A stretch of DNA of 64,000 nucleotides from Planctomycetota bacterium (GTDB lineage: Bacteria; Planctomycetota; SZUA-567; JAFGGJ01): contig JAFGGJ010000022.1 in the NCBI GenBank assembly GCA_016930595.1, positions 1-64,000 of the forward strand, given 5' to 3'. Below the pieces are notes generated by a model. That model saw nothing but the letters and a program-made list of their open reading frames with translations, was not told where the DNA came from and made no database searches. Shown piece by piece: positions 1 through 10,600 of the stretch (position 1 is its first letter; each line of letters begins with the position of its first letter). The position numbers and the translations under genes are program-made.

Positions 1-90
1 CGCCAAACCCGCGCCGAATTGCGATCCTGTAGACGTTTTCGGGCCCTTTTCACGCGTGTGTCGTATACGTCTGTGGTAGATTCGGACATC

Positions 91-106
91 TGGCACGGAA
101 TTTGCT
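91..106 (+). promoter_or_regulatory. sigma54 (RpoN) -24/-12 promoter
   Basis: TGGCACGGAATTTGCT matches TGGCAC-N5-TTGCW; GG (92-93) and GC (104-105) are separated by exactly 10 nt; about 90 nt upstream of the ATG at 197. Confidence 0.75.
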
Positions 107-196
107 GGCGCGGATCGCGGCAGCGCGACTTTATTTGTGGATACTTTTTGCCGTTTCATCCGTTTAATGTTTTCGGTACCCGGAAGGAGCCACGCA

Positions 197-2362
197 ATGG
201 GCAGTCATACGAAGACGCTCAGGCACGGCCGTGCAGGGGGCGCGTCATGGCTGCCGTCCCCCAGGCTCGTGCAATGGATGGCGACGCTGGACTGTCCGCT
301 GTCATGTCCGCACTGCCTGGCGGGCGAATCGGGGCTGGCGCGGGAAATGCCGCTGCGGCAGGTGTTTGCGTTAATCGACCAGTGCGCGGAACTGGAGGTT
401 GAAGAGTTCCTGGTGACGGGCGGCGAGCCGCTTGTCCGGCCCGACCTGCCGGAAGTGATACGCCGGCTGGGGGTAAGGGGCATCCGCTGGAGCGTCAACA
501 CGGCGGTCATGCCGCCGGGGAGCGTCCGCGATGCCATAAGGGAATATCCGCCGGTCTTCGCGGCGGTGAGCCTGGACGGGCCGGAGGAAGTCCACGACTC
601 GTTCCGCGGCAGGGCGGGGGCGTTCGATGAAGCCCTGGAAGCGATAAGGTACTTCAAGTCGCTGGCGGGTGTGCAAGTGGCGGCGGGGACGACGGTTACG
701 ACGGCGAACTTCGACGCGCTGGAAGAAACGCTGCCGATCGCCGCGGGAAGCGGAGCGGACGAGTGGGGCATCCACCTGCCGGTGAAGGAAGGCAGGGCGG
801 CGGAGCGCCCGGACCTGTTCATCGACCGGAAGCAGATGAAGCGGCTGCTGAAGTTCGTGGCGGAAGGGCGGAAGCGTTTCCCCGTCACGATGGCGGACGA
901 GATGGGGCACTGCGGGGCGTGGGAGCGGCTGGTGCGGAGCGCGCCTTTCTACTGCGGGGCGGGGCGGACGCACTGCGTGGTCCTGCCGGACGGGTCGGTG
1001 GTGCCGTGCACGACCATGGACGTGACGACTTCGGCCGGCAACATCAAAGACCGCCCCCTGGCGGAAATCTGGCGGGACGGTTTCGGCGAGATACGTTCGT
1101 GGGAGCCGGAGGGTAAGTGCGGGACTTGTGAATACGCGCCGGCATGCCGGGGCGGGTGCTGGCTGCAGCGCCGGCACGGGACGGAATGTTTCAGGGACGT
1201 GTGGGCGGCACCTGCGATGCTGAAGGCGGCGGCGGCGGCGGTCATGGCGGGGACGCTCACGCTGTCGGCGGCGGGACAGGAAGCCGGCGTGGAGCCCGGG
1301 CCCGCGGTGCCGACACGGCAGCAGCCTGCGGAAGCGCAGGTCCCTGCCGAGACGCGCCTGGAGATGCAGATATACAAGTGGTACACGCGGGACATGGAGG
1401 AAGAGGCCGCGAGGTTTACGGCGGAGAAGTACCCGAGCCTGGACGGGGAAATGCTTGCGGACCCGGCGGGGCAGTACCTGAAGGCGGTGATCGACGGGAA
1501 GCTGCCGGAAGGCATAGAAGCGCGCTGTGCGGCGGTGCAGAAGGCGCTGGAGACGAGGCTGCCTTCGGTGCCGCTGGCGTCGCTGTTGTGGCGCGGCGTG
1601 GGAGAGGCGTGCATGAACGGGAAGGCGCCCGCCGAGAGGACGGAGGCGGAGCGCAGGGCCGTAATGGAGACGATGGCAAGGCTTTACACCGCGGCGACGG
1701 CGTGGCACGCGCAGCACATGGGAAGACGGCACGAGGGGGTGGCTTCGTTGGGCGGCCCGGTTTCACCCGTTTACGGAATGCACGCGAATGCGATGGTGTG
1801 CAAGGGGCACAGGCCGGTGCCTTCATGGGCGAGGTTTGCGGTGGGTACGGAGGGAGAGCGGATAGTGAGCATGGGGCCGCCCGCGAAGATGTCCGTGAGG
1901 GAATGGACGGCGGCGAACCCTCTTGCGGCGGTATACGCGGTGAACCTTGCGGTGAGCGGCGGAAGCGTGACAAGGGTTTCCCCGGCGGGCAGGAACGCGA
2001 CGGGGAGGACGGTGGAGTTCGGGGTTTTCGACGTGCTGCAGGTGGCGGAAGGGGGAGCTCATATCAGCGTCACGTGGAGAGCGCCGCACAGGGAAAAGGG
2101 CATGACGTGGACGGCGGAGGTGCCGGGTAGCTGCGATATCACGTACCCGGAGCTGATGATGCTGGCGAGGCCGGAGAGGCAGGTACTCCCGTTGTTCAGT
2201 GTGAGGCACGAAGGGCCGTGCATGATACGGTACGCGGCGGAATCGGTGGGGCGTTTCGAGTCGCTGATGGACCCGCCGCCTGCGGACCTGGCGGAGCAGA
2301 TGCAGCTGAAGCGGCAACTGCAGGCCGTGAAGAAATGGGTGGCGGACTTCTGGATGTTCTGA
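197..2362 (+). CDS. Radical SAM / SPASM-domain protein with hydrophobic segment and uncharacterised C-terminal extension
   Basis: CPLSCPHC cluster motif, TGGEPL motif, C-terminal Cys-rich SPASM (CGTCEYAPACRGGC), then MLKAAAAAVMAGTLTLSAAG hydrophobic segment and about 340 aa without recognised motif; SD GGAAGGAG before ATG 197. Confidence 0.85.
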   Translation: MGSHTKTLRHGRAGGASWLPSPRLVQWMATLDCPLSCPHCLAGESGLAREMPLRQVFALIDQCAELEVEEFLVTGGEPLVRPDLPEVIRRLGVRGIRWSVNTAVMPPGSVRDAIREYPPVFAAVSLDGPEEVHDSFRGRAGAFDEALEAIRYFKSLAGVQVAAGTTVTTANFDALEETLPIAAGSGADEWGIHLPVKEGRAAERPDLFIDRKQMKRLLKFVAEGRKRFPVTMADEMGHCGAWERLVRSAPFYCGAGRTHCVVLPDGSVVPCTTMDVTTSAGNIKDRPLAEIWRDGFGEIRSWEPEGKCGTCEYAPACRGGCWLQRRHGTECFRDVWAAPAMLKAAAAAVMAGTLTLSAAGQEAGVEPGPAVPTRQQPAEAQVPAETRLEMQIYKWYTRDMEEEAARFTAEKYPSLDGEMLADPAGQYLKAVIDGKLPEGIEARCAAVQKALETRLPSVPLASLLWRGVGEACMNGKAPAERTEAERRAVMETMARLYTAATAWHAQHMGRRHEGVASLGGPVSPVYGMHANAMVCKGHRPVPSWARFAVGTEGERIVSMGPPAKMSVREWTAANPLAAVYAVNLAVSGGSVTRVSPAGRNATGRTVEFGVFDVLQVAEGGAHISVTWRAPHREKGMTWTAEVPGSCDITYPELMMLARPERQVLPLFSVRHEGPCMIRYAAESVGRFESLMDPPPADLAEQMQLKRQLQAVKKWVADFWMF

Positions 2363-2378
2363 GAAACGGAGGCGGTTC

Positions 2379-2399
2379 GGCGGATTCGAGCCCGTCCCC
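2379..2399. repeat. Copy 1 of 21-nt repeat GGCGGATTCGAGCCCGTCCCC
   Basis: Identical 21 nt also at 5896-5916; copies flank the CARDB gene. Confidence 0.8.
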
Positions 2400-2507
2400 A
2401 GGGATGAGGTGGATCTGTCGGTCGTGGGCTTCGGCGGGATAGTGGCGATCGGCCGGCGAGCAGGCTGAGGCTGGCCGGATAGCCGCGCGGGCGGCGCACA
2501 GAAGAAA

Positions 2508-2533
2508 TGCCCGGGCGGTTACCCGCCCGGGCA
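2508..2533 (-). terminator. Bidirectional intrinsic terminator between convergent genes
   Basis: TGCCCGGGCGG-TTAC-CCGCCCGGGCA perfect 11-bp stem; on minus strand followed by TTTCTTC; on plus strand followed by CTTTG. Confidence 0.75.
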
Positions 2534-2562
2534 CTTTGCGTTACGCCCGATACCAGTGCGTG

Positions 2563-5500
2563 TTACGGGACGAACTGGAATGCATCGCTGACCATGAGGT
2601 TATTGCTTTCGTCCATTTCGCTAATTTCACCAAGAGAGTCAACGACAATCTTGACGTAGTAGTTGGTGGAGGCTACGGGAGTGAACGGCAACTGACCGTT
2701 GAATGCAGCGCCAGTCATGCGGCCGGGTTCAAGGAAGCCGAGGGCATCGCAGCCGATGTATTCGTCGTTGACGCCGATCGAAGCGGTATTGTTGGTGGAA
2801 ACCCAGAAGGAAACCACCGACGGGCCGCTTGCGGCACTGAGACTCTGGTTGGAAAGCTCACAATCGGTCCAGATATAGGTATTGGGGCCGTTGAGCCAGT
2901 AGGTGTCGTTGGTCCAGACATCGATAATTGCCAGATCGGCCTTGAAAGGGGCGTCGTCGGCGATGGTAAGCGGGATGAAGCCGAGCGCGCCGCCGCCGAG
3001 GTCAAGCGAGGCGGAATCGTTGTTGTTGTCGTCGGTTTCTGAAATTATGTTGCCGGGGTCAATGACGGCGTAGAGGTAATAGTCGCCTGCAGTGAGGCCT
3101 GAGAGGTCAAGGGCGGCGGGGTCTTCAACTGGATAGTACTTGCCGGGTTCAAGGGCGCCGCAGATATATGTGCCGACCAGTGTGTCACCGGCAGGCACGG
3201 GCGGGAGCGTAGCACCGTCGGTCGAAACGTAGAAGTTAACCGCTACGCCGCCAGGGAGGTCCTGAGTGCCGAAGTTGGCGACAATGAGCATGGGGTGAAC
3301 GATGGTATCGCCGGTCTGGGCGTAGAACGTGGGCGCGGCGCCGGGGCCGTCATCACCCATGTAAGCGACGACAACAAGGTCGGGGCCGCCGGAAGCAGAA
3401 ACCGTAAGCTGGCTGCCTGCGAGCCACCAGTTGTTGGTTTCATCGTCTTCGGGGACGGCGTCGGCTTCATCAATGAGGTAGCCGAGGTAGTAGTCGCCGG
3501 CGGCGGGAGCGGTGATGGAAGCCCAGTAGGGGTCCATCTCGGGGCCCTGGTCGCCGGGGGCGAGGCCGGGGGCGGCGAAGTCATAGGTGCCGACGAGAGT
3601 ATTGTCGCCGGCGGTGGAGAGGTCACTGTCAACAGAGAGGTAGAAGCTGACGGAGAAAGCACCACTTTCGGTGTTGCTGCGTGTGCGGACACTGAAGCCG
3701 AAGCTCATGGCTTCGCCCACTTCCATGGCGGTGATTTGGGGGCCGTCGGAGCCGTCGGCGATGAGGTCGACGATCGCGTCGCTCGCGTCTACGACGAGGA
3801 CCGTATGCGAATAAGGGGTCATGTTGTTGTCTTCATCGGTTTCGGTCACTGCGCCAAGCGTGTCAATGGCGGCGCCGAGGTAGTAGAGTTCGCCGGTGGT
3901 AAGCGTTGAGGGGATGGTGCAGTTTACGCTGAAGTCTGATTCGAGCAGGCTGGTAATCTGTGCGTGTGTGACGTCGACATAGCCGACAAGCGTGTCGCCG
4001 GTGGTGACTTCGGTATCGGACGATAGATAGACGCCGACGCGGATACTTGTGGCCGGGTCATCACCAAGCGACTTGAGGTCGATGTCGACCTTACAGGTCG
4101 TGCCGGCCAGTAGGCTGGTGTACCATTCGCCGGGGCTGTATTCGGCGGATGCGAGGTCGTTAAACCAGATGTTTTCTACGGCGAGGTCGTATTCGCCCGA
4201 GGTTAGGGCGGGAGGGATGACGTCGAAGATCATGAGGTCAGCGGGGGCGTTGACGTTGTTGCCCTCGTTGGTTTCGAATACTTCATCAAGGCTGTCGAAG
4301 ATACAGCCGACGTTGTACCTGCCGGGGCCGGTGCCTGCGGGGATACTGCCGTTCATGGCTGCTGACCCCGCCGCGCCGCCCGGCCAGGAACCGAGGTCAA
4401 CGTAACATATTTCGGTATCGGCGGGCTCGATTGAGGAGTCTTCGGACAAGTAGCCGGAAATACGGAAGGGGCCAACGGCCACACTGTTGAATTCTTCAAC
4501 ATGGCCCCAGATGGTCGGGAGTGTATCGCCGACGCGGGCCGCATGCGGTACGCCGGTGTTCATAACCGGGGCGTGGTAAGGGCCGAGGTCCGGAGGAGTG
4601 CTGACGACAACGACCTGGCCGGCCTGGTTGTTGGCTTCGTTACTTTCGCCAACGTCGTCGCCGGTGTCAACAACGAGGATGAGGTAGCCTGCGCTGGTGT
4701 GGTCGGGGACGGTGAAGTTAAAGGTATGAGTAAACGAGCCGCCTGGTATGGGCCGTGCGTTGGTGTTGACGGTGCCGAGGGTATCGTCGCCGGCGCCGGG
4801 GATGGCGTCGTCGGAGAGGTAAAGTTCACAGGTCCAGACGACAGCCGGTACCTGGAGGGAGCCGATGTTGTTTGCGGCGATATCTACCGAGACGCTGTCG
4901 CCGACGTAGAGGTTAGCCGGTGCGGAGACGATTTCCGGTTCGAGGTCGGCCTGGCCGGAAGCGACAACGGTGAGCTGGTTGGAGGACTGGGCGTCGTTGT
5001 TGAGTTCGTTACTCTCGAGAACAACATCAGTGCCGTCAATGCGGACGAGGACGTAGAAGGTGTCTTCAACGGCGCCGCTGTTAATGAAGTATTGGCCGTC
5101 ATCATCGGTTTCTGCGGCGAGGCTGGCGACCACTTCGGTGCCGCCAAGCGTATCGGCGCCGTCGATGTTGGTGTCAAGGGAGAGCCAGTACTGGACGTTG
5201 AAAGAGACAGCGTCGCCTTTGCCGAGGTTTCTGAGGCGGCGGTTGATAGCGAGGTTCGTGGAAGTGGCGACGGTGGTCACCGCGCAGCTTACGCTGTCTA
5301 CGGTGAGGTCAGGGGTCTTGGTGACGGCGATGGTACCGGCGCAGACGGCGACGTTGTTGGTTTCATCCGTTTCGGCAACGGCGCCGCCCTTGTCGACTTC
5401 GGCAATAATATAGTAGGTGCCGGCACTCAACGAGTCAGGCACAAGCAGGGACGATGGCGGCGAGGACGCTTCGGACGTGCCCGCTGCAAGCGCGGCGACG

Positions 5501-5769
5501 GAGCGGCTGCCAATCTGTTCGTCACCGGCGTCAAGAGCGGCGTCGGATGAGAGGTAGACGAACATGTCGCTGGCGGCGGCGTCTTCATCGCCTGCGTTGG
5601 TGGCGACGGTCATGACCGAGAGGAATTCGCCCACTTCAATGGTAGTGGTGCCAAAGGGGAGAGTGACGGATTCGACCTGGAGGTCGGGGCCGGCTGTGCC
5701 GCCCCCGCCACCACAACCCACAAGACCGGCAACAACAACAGTGACAAGACAGATTCCGAGATTCTTCAT
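2563..5769 (-). CDS. Lipoprotein with multiple CARDB repeats
   Basis: Signal/lipobox MKNLGICLVTVVVAGLVGC; repeated '...VYLSSD....GD..IG......L..G.......YYI....D..G.V.ETDE.NN' units. Confidence 0.9.
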   Translation of the reverse strand: MKNLGICLVTVVVAGLVGCGGGGGTAGPDLQVESVTLPFGTTTIEVGEFLSVMTVATNAGDEDAAASDMFVYLSSDAALDAGDEQIGSRSVAALAAGTSEASSPPSSLLVPDSLSAGTYYIIAEVDKGGAVAETDETNNVAVCAGTIAVTKTPDLTVDSVSCAVTTVATSTNLAINRRLRNLGKGDAVSFNVQYWLSLDTNIDGADTLGGTEVVASLAAETDDDGQYFINSGAVEDTFYVLVRIDGTDVVLESNELNNDAQSSNQLTVVASGQADLEPEIVSAPANLYVGDSVSVDIAANNIGSLQVPAVVWTCELYLSDDAIPGAGDDTLGTVNTNARPIPGGSFTHTFNFTVPDHTSAGYLILVVDTGDDVGESNEANNQAGQVVVVSTPPDLGPYHAPVMNTGVPHAARVGDTLPTIWGHVEEFNSVAVGPFRISGYLSEDSSIEPADTEICYVDLGSWPGGAAGSAAMNGSIPAGTGPGRYNVGCIFDSLDEVFETNEGNNVNAPADLMIFDVIPPALTSGEYDLAVENIWFNDLASAEYSPGEWYTSLLAGTTCKVDIDLKSLGDDPATSIRVGVYLSSDTEVTTGDTLVGYVDVTHAQITSLLESDFSVNCTIPSTLTTGELYYLGAAIDTLGAVTETDEDNNMTPYSHTVLVVDASDAIVDLIADGSDGPQITAMEVGEAMSFGFSVRTRSNTESGAFSVSFYLSVDSDLSTAGDNTLVGTYDFAAPGLAPGDQGPEMDPYWASITAPAAGDYYLGYLIDEADAVPEDDETNNWWLAGSQLTVSASGGPDLVVVAYMGDDGPGAAPTFYAQTGDTIVHPMLIVANFGTQDLPGGVAVNFYVSTDGATLPPVPAGDTLVGTYICGALEPGKYYPVEDPAALDLSGLTAGDYYLYAVIDPGNIISETDDNNNDSASLDLGGGALGFIPLTIADDAPFKADLAIIDVWTNDTYWLNGPNTYIWTDCELSNQSLSAASGPSVVSFWVSTNNTASIGVNDEYIGCDALGFLEPGRMTGAAFNGQLPFTPVASTNYYVKIVVDSLGEISEMDESNNLMVSDAFQFVP

Positions 5770-5895
5770 GGCTACCCTCCAGTCCGGCTTCCGTGTGACA
5801 GGGTCACAACTGCCCGTTCACAAAAGATTATCTTAGCATACAACGTCATCAGCGGTCGCGCCACGGTAAAACCGCAAAGAAACGGCGGCGTGCCG

Positions 5896-5916
5896 GGCGG
5901 ATTCGAGCCCGTCCCC
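5896..5916. repeat. Copy 2 of 21-nt repeat GGCGGATTCGAGCCCGTCCCC
   Basis: Identical to 2379-2399. Confidence 0.8.
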
Positions 5917-6050
5917 TTTCCGACGTCGGCCTGCCGGATCGAAGATTTGTTTCTTCCGGGCTAATTGCGCTTGCCCGCGCCGCGCGCGGTTGTAGGTTCA
6001 TGAGCGCGTGAAGGTCCGGGCGGCGGGCCCGGATCCGAGGAGGACGGAAG

Positions 6051-7484
6051 ATGTGCGGCAAGAGCGGGACGGGAAGGGCGGTGACGTGGGCGGCGCCGGA
6101 GGGGGAGGAAGAGTCGCCGGATTACACGGTGGAGGTGAACGGGGAGCCGGTGTTCGTGTACTGCGCGGGCGTGCGGCACGAGATAGTCTATCCGCCGGAC
6201 AGGATAGCGACGCACGAGCACGGCGGCCCGGCGGAGAGGGCGTCGTTCGCGATGTTCGATTTCGAGGGCAGGGTGGAAGTGGTCGTGACGCCGGGGCGGG
6301 CGTTCGGGAGGGCGCTGATATGCCCGGCGAGGCACGGGGTGGAAGCGGAGGTGTCGGGCGGGCGGATAAGGTTCGCGATGGAGAGGCCGATGCACCTGAC
6401 GGTGATGCCGGACGGAGAGGACGAGCGGCCGCTGCACCTGTTTACGGGTCCGCCGGAAACGGACGTGCCGGGAGCGGACGACCCCGGGGTGGTGTATTTC
6501 GGACCGGGGATACACGAGACCGGGGCGGTGAGGCTGGATAGCGGGCAGACGCTGTACCTGGCTGCCGGCGCCGTTGTGAAGGGCAGGATACGGCCCGGGG
6601 AGGAGGGGGTGCGGTCGGAGCGGACGGGGCTGGTGAGCTACGGCGGGGCGGTTGTGACGGCGGAGAACGGGAGGGGCATACGCATCGCCGGGAGGGGCAT
6701 ACTGGACGGGAGCCTGATCCCGCACGCGGGCAAGTCGTCGATAGCGGTAAGCAGGTGCAGGGACGTGCGGATCGAAGGCATAGTCATACGGGATTCGTCG
6801 AACTGGAACATAACGGTGCGCGAGTCGAGCGGAGTAGAGGTGAGCGGGGTGAAGATAATCAGCGGGCGCCTGAACAGCGACGGGGTGAATTCGGTGGGTT
6901 CGCGGGACGTGCACGTCAAGGGGTGCTTCGTGAGGAACCACGACGACAGCATAGCGGTGAAGACGACCAATCCTGGGGCGGAGACGAGCGACGTCGTGGT
7001 GGAGGACTGCACGATATGGAACGACTGGGGCTTCGCCCTGGGAGCGACCTACGAGACGCGGGCGGCGATACACGACGTGACGTTCAGGCGCGTGAGCGTG
7101 ATATTCGTGAGGAACTACGCGATGGGGGTCTACGTGGTGGATTCGGGGACGGTGAGCGGCGTCAGGTTCGAGGACATCGAGGTGGAGAACATCGGCGCGG
7201 CGGAGAGGCGGTTCGGCGTGCGGCCGATGCTGGTGAGGCTGCACGTTTCGAGCGACATGTGGGGGACGGATGACGCCCGCGGCCGCATCCGCGACGTGAC
7301 GGTATCCGGCGTGCGGGTGATGGGGGACGCGTTTCCGGAGTCGAGCATCATGGGTTACGACGGGGAACACCGGGTGGAGCGGGTGAAGATAGAGGACCTG
7401 TGCTGGAACGGGAAACGGCTGAAGACGCTGGAGGAGGCGCGCGTGGGGGCGAACGAGCACACGAGGGGGATATCGATAGGGTGA
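6051..7484 (+). CDS. Glycoside hydrolase family 28-like right-handed beta-helix protein
   Basis: N-S-D-G-V and DDSIAVKTT motifs as in polygalacturonases, beta-helix repeats; strong SD GAGGAGG before ATG. Confidence 0.75.
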   Translation: MCGKSGTGRAVTWAAPEGEEESPDYTVEVNGEPVFVYCAGVRHEIVYPPDRIATHEHGGPAERASFAMFDFEGRVEVVVTPGRAFGRALICPARHGVEAEVSGGRIRFAMERPMHLTVMPDGEDERPLHLFTGPPETDVPGADDPGVVYFGPGIHETGAVRLDSGQTLYLAAGAVVKGRIRPGEEGVRSERTGLVSYGGAVVTAENGRGIRIAGRGILDGSLIPHAGKSSIAVSRCRDVRIEGIVIRDSSNWNITVRESSGVEVSGVKIISGRLNSDGVNSVGSRDVHVKGCFVRNHDDSIAVKTTNPGAETSDVVVEDCTIWNDWGFALGATYETRAAIHDVTFRRVSVIFVRNYAMGVYVVDSGTVSGVRFEDIEVENIGAAERRFGVRPMLVRLHVSSDMWGTDDARGRIRDVTVSGVRVMGDAFPESSIMGYDGEHRVERVKIEDLCWNGKRLKTLEEARVGANEHTRGISIG

Positions 7485-7510
7485 GGGGTGAAAAAAAGCG
7501 CGTTCGGAGT

Positions 7511-7539
7511 TTGGCATCCGGCCGAGGGCGGTGTATACT
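7511..7539 (+). promoter_or_regulatory. sigma70-type promoter TTGGCA-17-TATACT
   Basis: -35 at 7511-7516, -10 at 7534-7539, upstream of lipoprotein ATG 7638. Confidence 0.7.
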
Positions 7540-7637
7540 TGCGTCAATACCAGCTGAACCCGGCGGTGTGCCGGGCGATGCGAGGGCAGACAACCGTGAA
7601 CAAGGCGACGGTGAATTCCAGAGGAGAGGAAAAGAGC

Positions 7638-10600
7638 ATGTCTCGAATTGTGAAGTGGGGCATTCCGGCGGTTCTATGCATGGCGGCGGTGACTTTCTAC
7701 GGATGCGGCGGCGGGCGCGGCGGGAGCGAAGGAGCGTCCGCGGCGTTCAGGCTGAACTTCTTTGTACAGCCTGCGGGCGCTGCGGTCGACAACGTGATGG
7801 CGCCGGCGGTGCAGGTGGAGATACTCGACAACGAGGGGAACCGGGTGACGTCTGCGGGCGGTACGGTGACGCTGACGCTCATAGGTTCCGGCGGCGGGAC
7901 ACTGGGCGGGACGACATCGGCTGCGGCGGTGAGCGGCGTGGCGACGTTCGGCGACCTTACGATAGACGCTGCCGGCACGGACTACCGGCTGGTGGCGAAG
8001 TCAGGGACGCTCTACCTTGCCGTGAGCGACTACTTCATAGTCGGCAACAAGCTGGCGTTCACGGTGCAGCCGCAGGACACGATGGCCGGCGACACGATGC
8101 CGACGGTGGAAGTGACGATACAGGACGGCACCGGAGCAACGGTGACGGGAGCGACGGACAACATAACGCTTGAGCTGGTGGATTCCAACGAAACCCTGTA
8201 CGGCACACCGACGGTAGCGGCGGTGGCGGGCGTGGCGCAGTTCACGGACCTGTACATGGAAGCCGCCGGGACATACACGATAAGGGCGACGGCGGCGGGC
8301 CTGGTGCCTGCGACGAGCGCGGCGTTCGAGATATTCTGCGAAGACACGCCGGTTGCGGTGGAGTTCATAATCCAGCCGTCAACGTGCATGCCGGGAGTGG
8401 CGATAACCCCGGCGATACAGGTGGCGCTCGTAGACAACTACGGGAACACCGTGACAACGGCGACGGACCCGGTGACGCTGGACTTCGACGACAACCCGAC
8501 CAGCGCGACGCTCGGCGGGACACTCACCGTAGACGCAGTGGCCGGCATAGCCACGTTTGACGACATCACAGTGGACAAGAACGGCAACGCCTACTCGCTT
8601 ATTGCGACGTCAGGGAGCCTCTCTGACGACACGAGCGACTATTTTGACGTGGGGTACACGACGCTGTTCCGGGAGGACATGGACACCAGCCTGCTGGCCA
8701 AGGGCTGGACGTTTTCACCCGGAGCACAGGGCCCCGGCTGGGAATGGGGACAGCCGACGGGAGCGTCGGCCGAATACGGCGAAGACGACCCGGATTCAGG
8801 GTACACAGGCGACAACGTGCTGGGCTATAACCTGTACGGCGGCTACTACAACAGCATGAGGGCGGCGGAATATGCGACGTCGCCGGCGTTCAGCTGTGCG
8901 GGCCAGTACGAAGTGATACTGAGTTTCTGGAGGTGGCTGAGCACGGAAAGCAGCTACGACCATGCACGCGTGGAAGTGTTTGACGGCACGGAGTGGCATG
9001 AGGTCTACGACGGCTACGACGACGGGCCGGACGACGGCGACTGGTACCTGATGGAATACGACATAAGCGAATACGTTGCGGGCAAGACGAACGTGCGTCT
9101 GCGCTGGAGCATGGGGCGGAGCGACAGTTCGGTGACGTATTGCGGCTGGAACGTGGACGACATCAAGGTAGTGGCCCGGACGCAGGGTCTGCTTGACTAC
9201 ATGGAGTTCGAAGTGGAACCGACGACCGTGGGCACGGGCCTGATCATCAGTCCGGCGGTCAAGGTGGCGCTGAAAGACACGTTCGGCGACACGCTGCTTT
9301 CGGCGAACAACACGGTGACGCTGTCGATAGGGAACAACCCGTCCGCGGGAACGCTTTCGGGGACGGTGACGGCGGCGGCGGTGAACGGCGTGGCTACGTT
9401 CAGTAACCTGTCGATAGACGAGGTCGGCGCCGGCTACACGCTCTACGCCGACTGCGGCACGCTGACACAGATAGAAAGCACGTCGTTCAACGTCACGAAC
9501 AAGCTGGTCATTACCGTACAGCCCGCGGACGCAGCGGCAGGCGACAACCTGACCGTTGAAGTGACGGTGCAGGACGAAACCGGAGCGACGGTGACGGGCG
9601 CGACGCCGATGATTACACTTGCGCTCGAAGACAACCCCGGCGAAACGACGCTCAGCGGCACCACAAGCGTGGCGGCGGTCGCGGGCGTTGCGACGTTTGA
9701 CGCTGCGCACGTGAGCGTTGCGGCCGACGGCTACACGCTGGTTGCGACGGCAACGGGCTACGGGCCGAGCGTCAAGAGCGCGGCGTTCGACATTTCGCCC
9801 GCGGCGTACAGCGGCCTCGAGTTCGGCGTCGAACCATCCGACGTCGCGCCGTTTGAAGCGATAACGCCTGCGGTGCGCGTGGACGCCGTGGATGCTTACG
9901 GGAACATCGTGCCGACGGCGACGGGCACGATAACGATGTGCATAGAATCCGACCCGGCCGGATACGCGACGCTGCTGGGCACCTTGACCGCGGCGCTCGT
10001 GAACGGTTCGGCGACGTTCAGCAACCTGTCGATAGACGCGTTCGGCGAGGGCTTTTCGCTCGAAGCAACCGACGGCACGTACACGGTGGCCAGCGGCAAC
10101 TTCGACGTAAGAGCGGTGCTGTTTGAAGACATGCTGTCGACCGATCCGGCGACGCGGGGCTGGACGTTCAGCCACCCGGACAATGCAGAAGGCTGGGCAT
10201 GGGGACAGCCGACGGGAGAGGAAAGCAGTTCGGGCTACGGGGACCCGGATTCAGGCTACACCGGCGACAACTGCCTCGGCTATAACATCATCACCTGCGA
10301 CTACATAGACGACATGTTGGAGACCGAATACGTCACAACGCCGGCGTTCAGCTGTGCCGGGTTCACCAGCGTCACGCTGTCGTTCTACGGCTGGGCGGGC
10401 TTCGAATCATCATGCGACTACGGCCCGCTGCAGGTATGGGACGGCACAATTTGGCACACAATCTACGACGGCTACGACGACGGCCCGGACGACGACGACT
10501 GGTATGAGTACGAGTTCGACATTTCGAGCGAAGTCGCCGGGAAGGCCGGTGTGAAGATACGCTGGGGCGTCGGGCCGACGGACGGTTCGGTAACGTACCA

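Noticed and set aside
2379-2399. tRNA T-arm-like string GGATTCGAGCCC in the 21-nt repeat
   Set aside because: Flanks do not fold into acceptor, D and anticodon arms; T-stem pairing fails around the TTCGAGC loop.
5961-7547. 528-aa minus-strand ORF
   Set aside because: Pro/Arg/His-rich shadow of the GH28-like gene.
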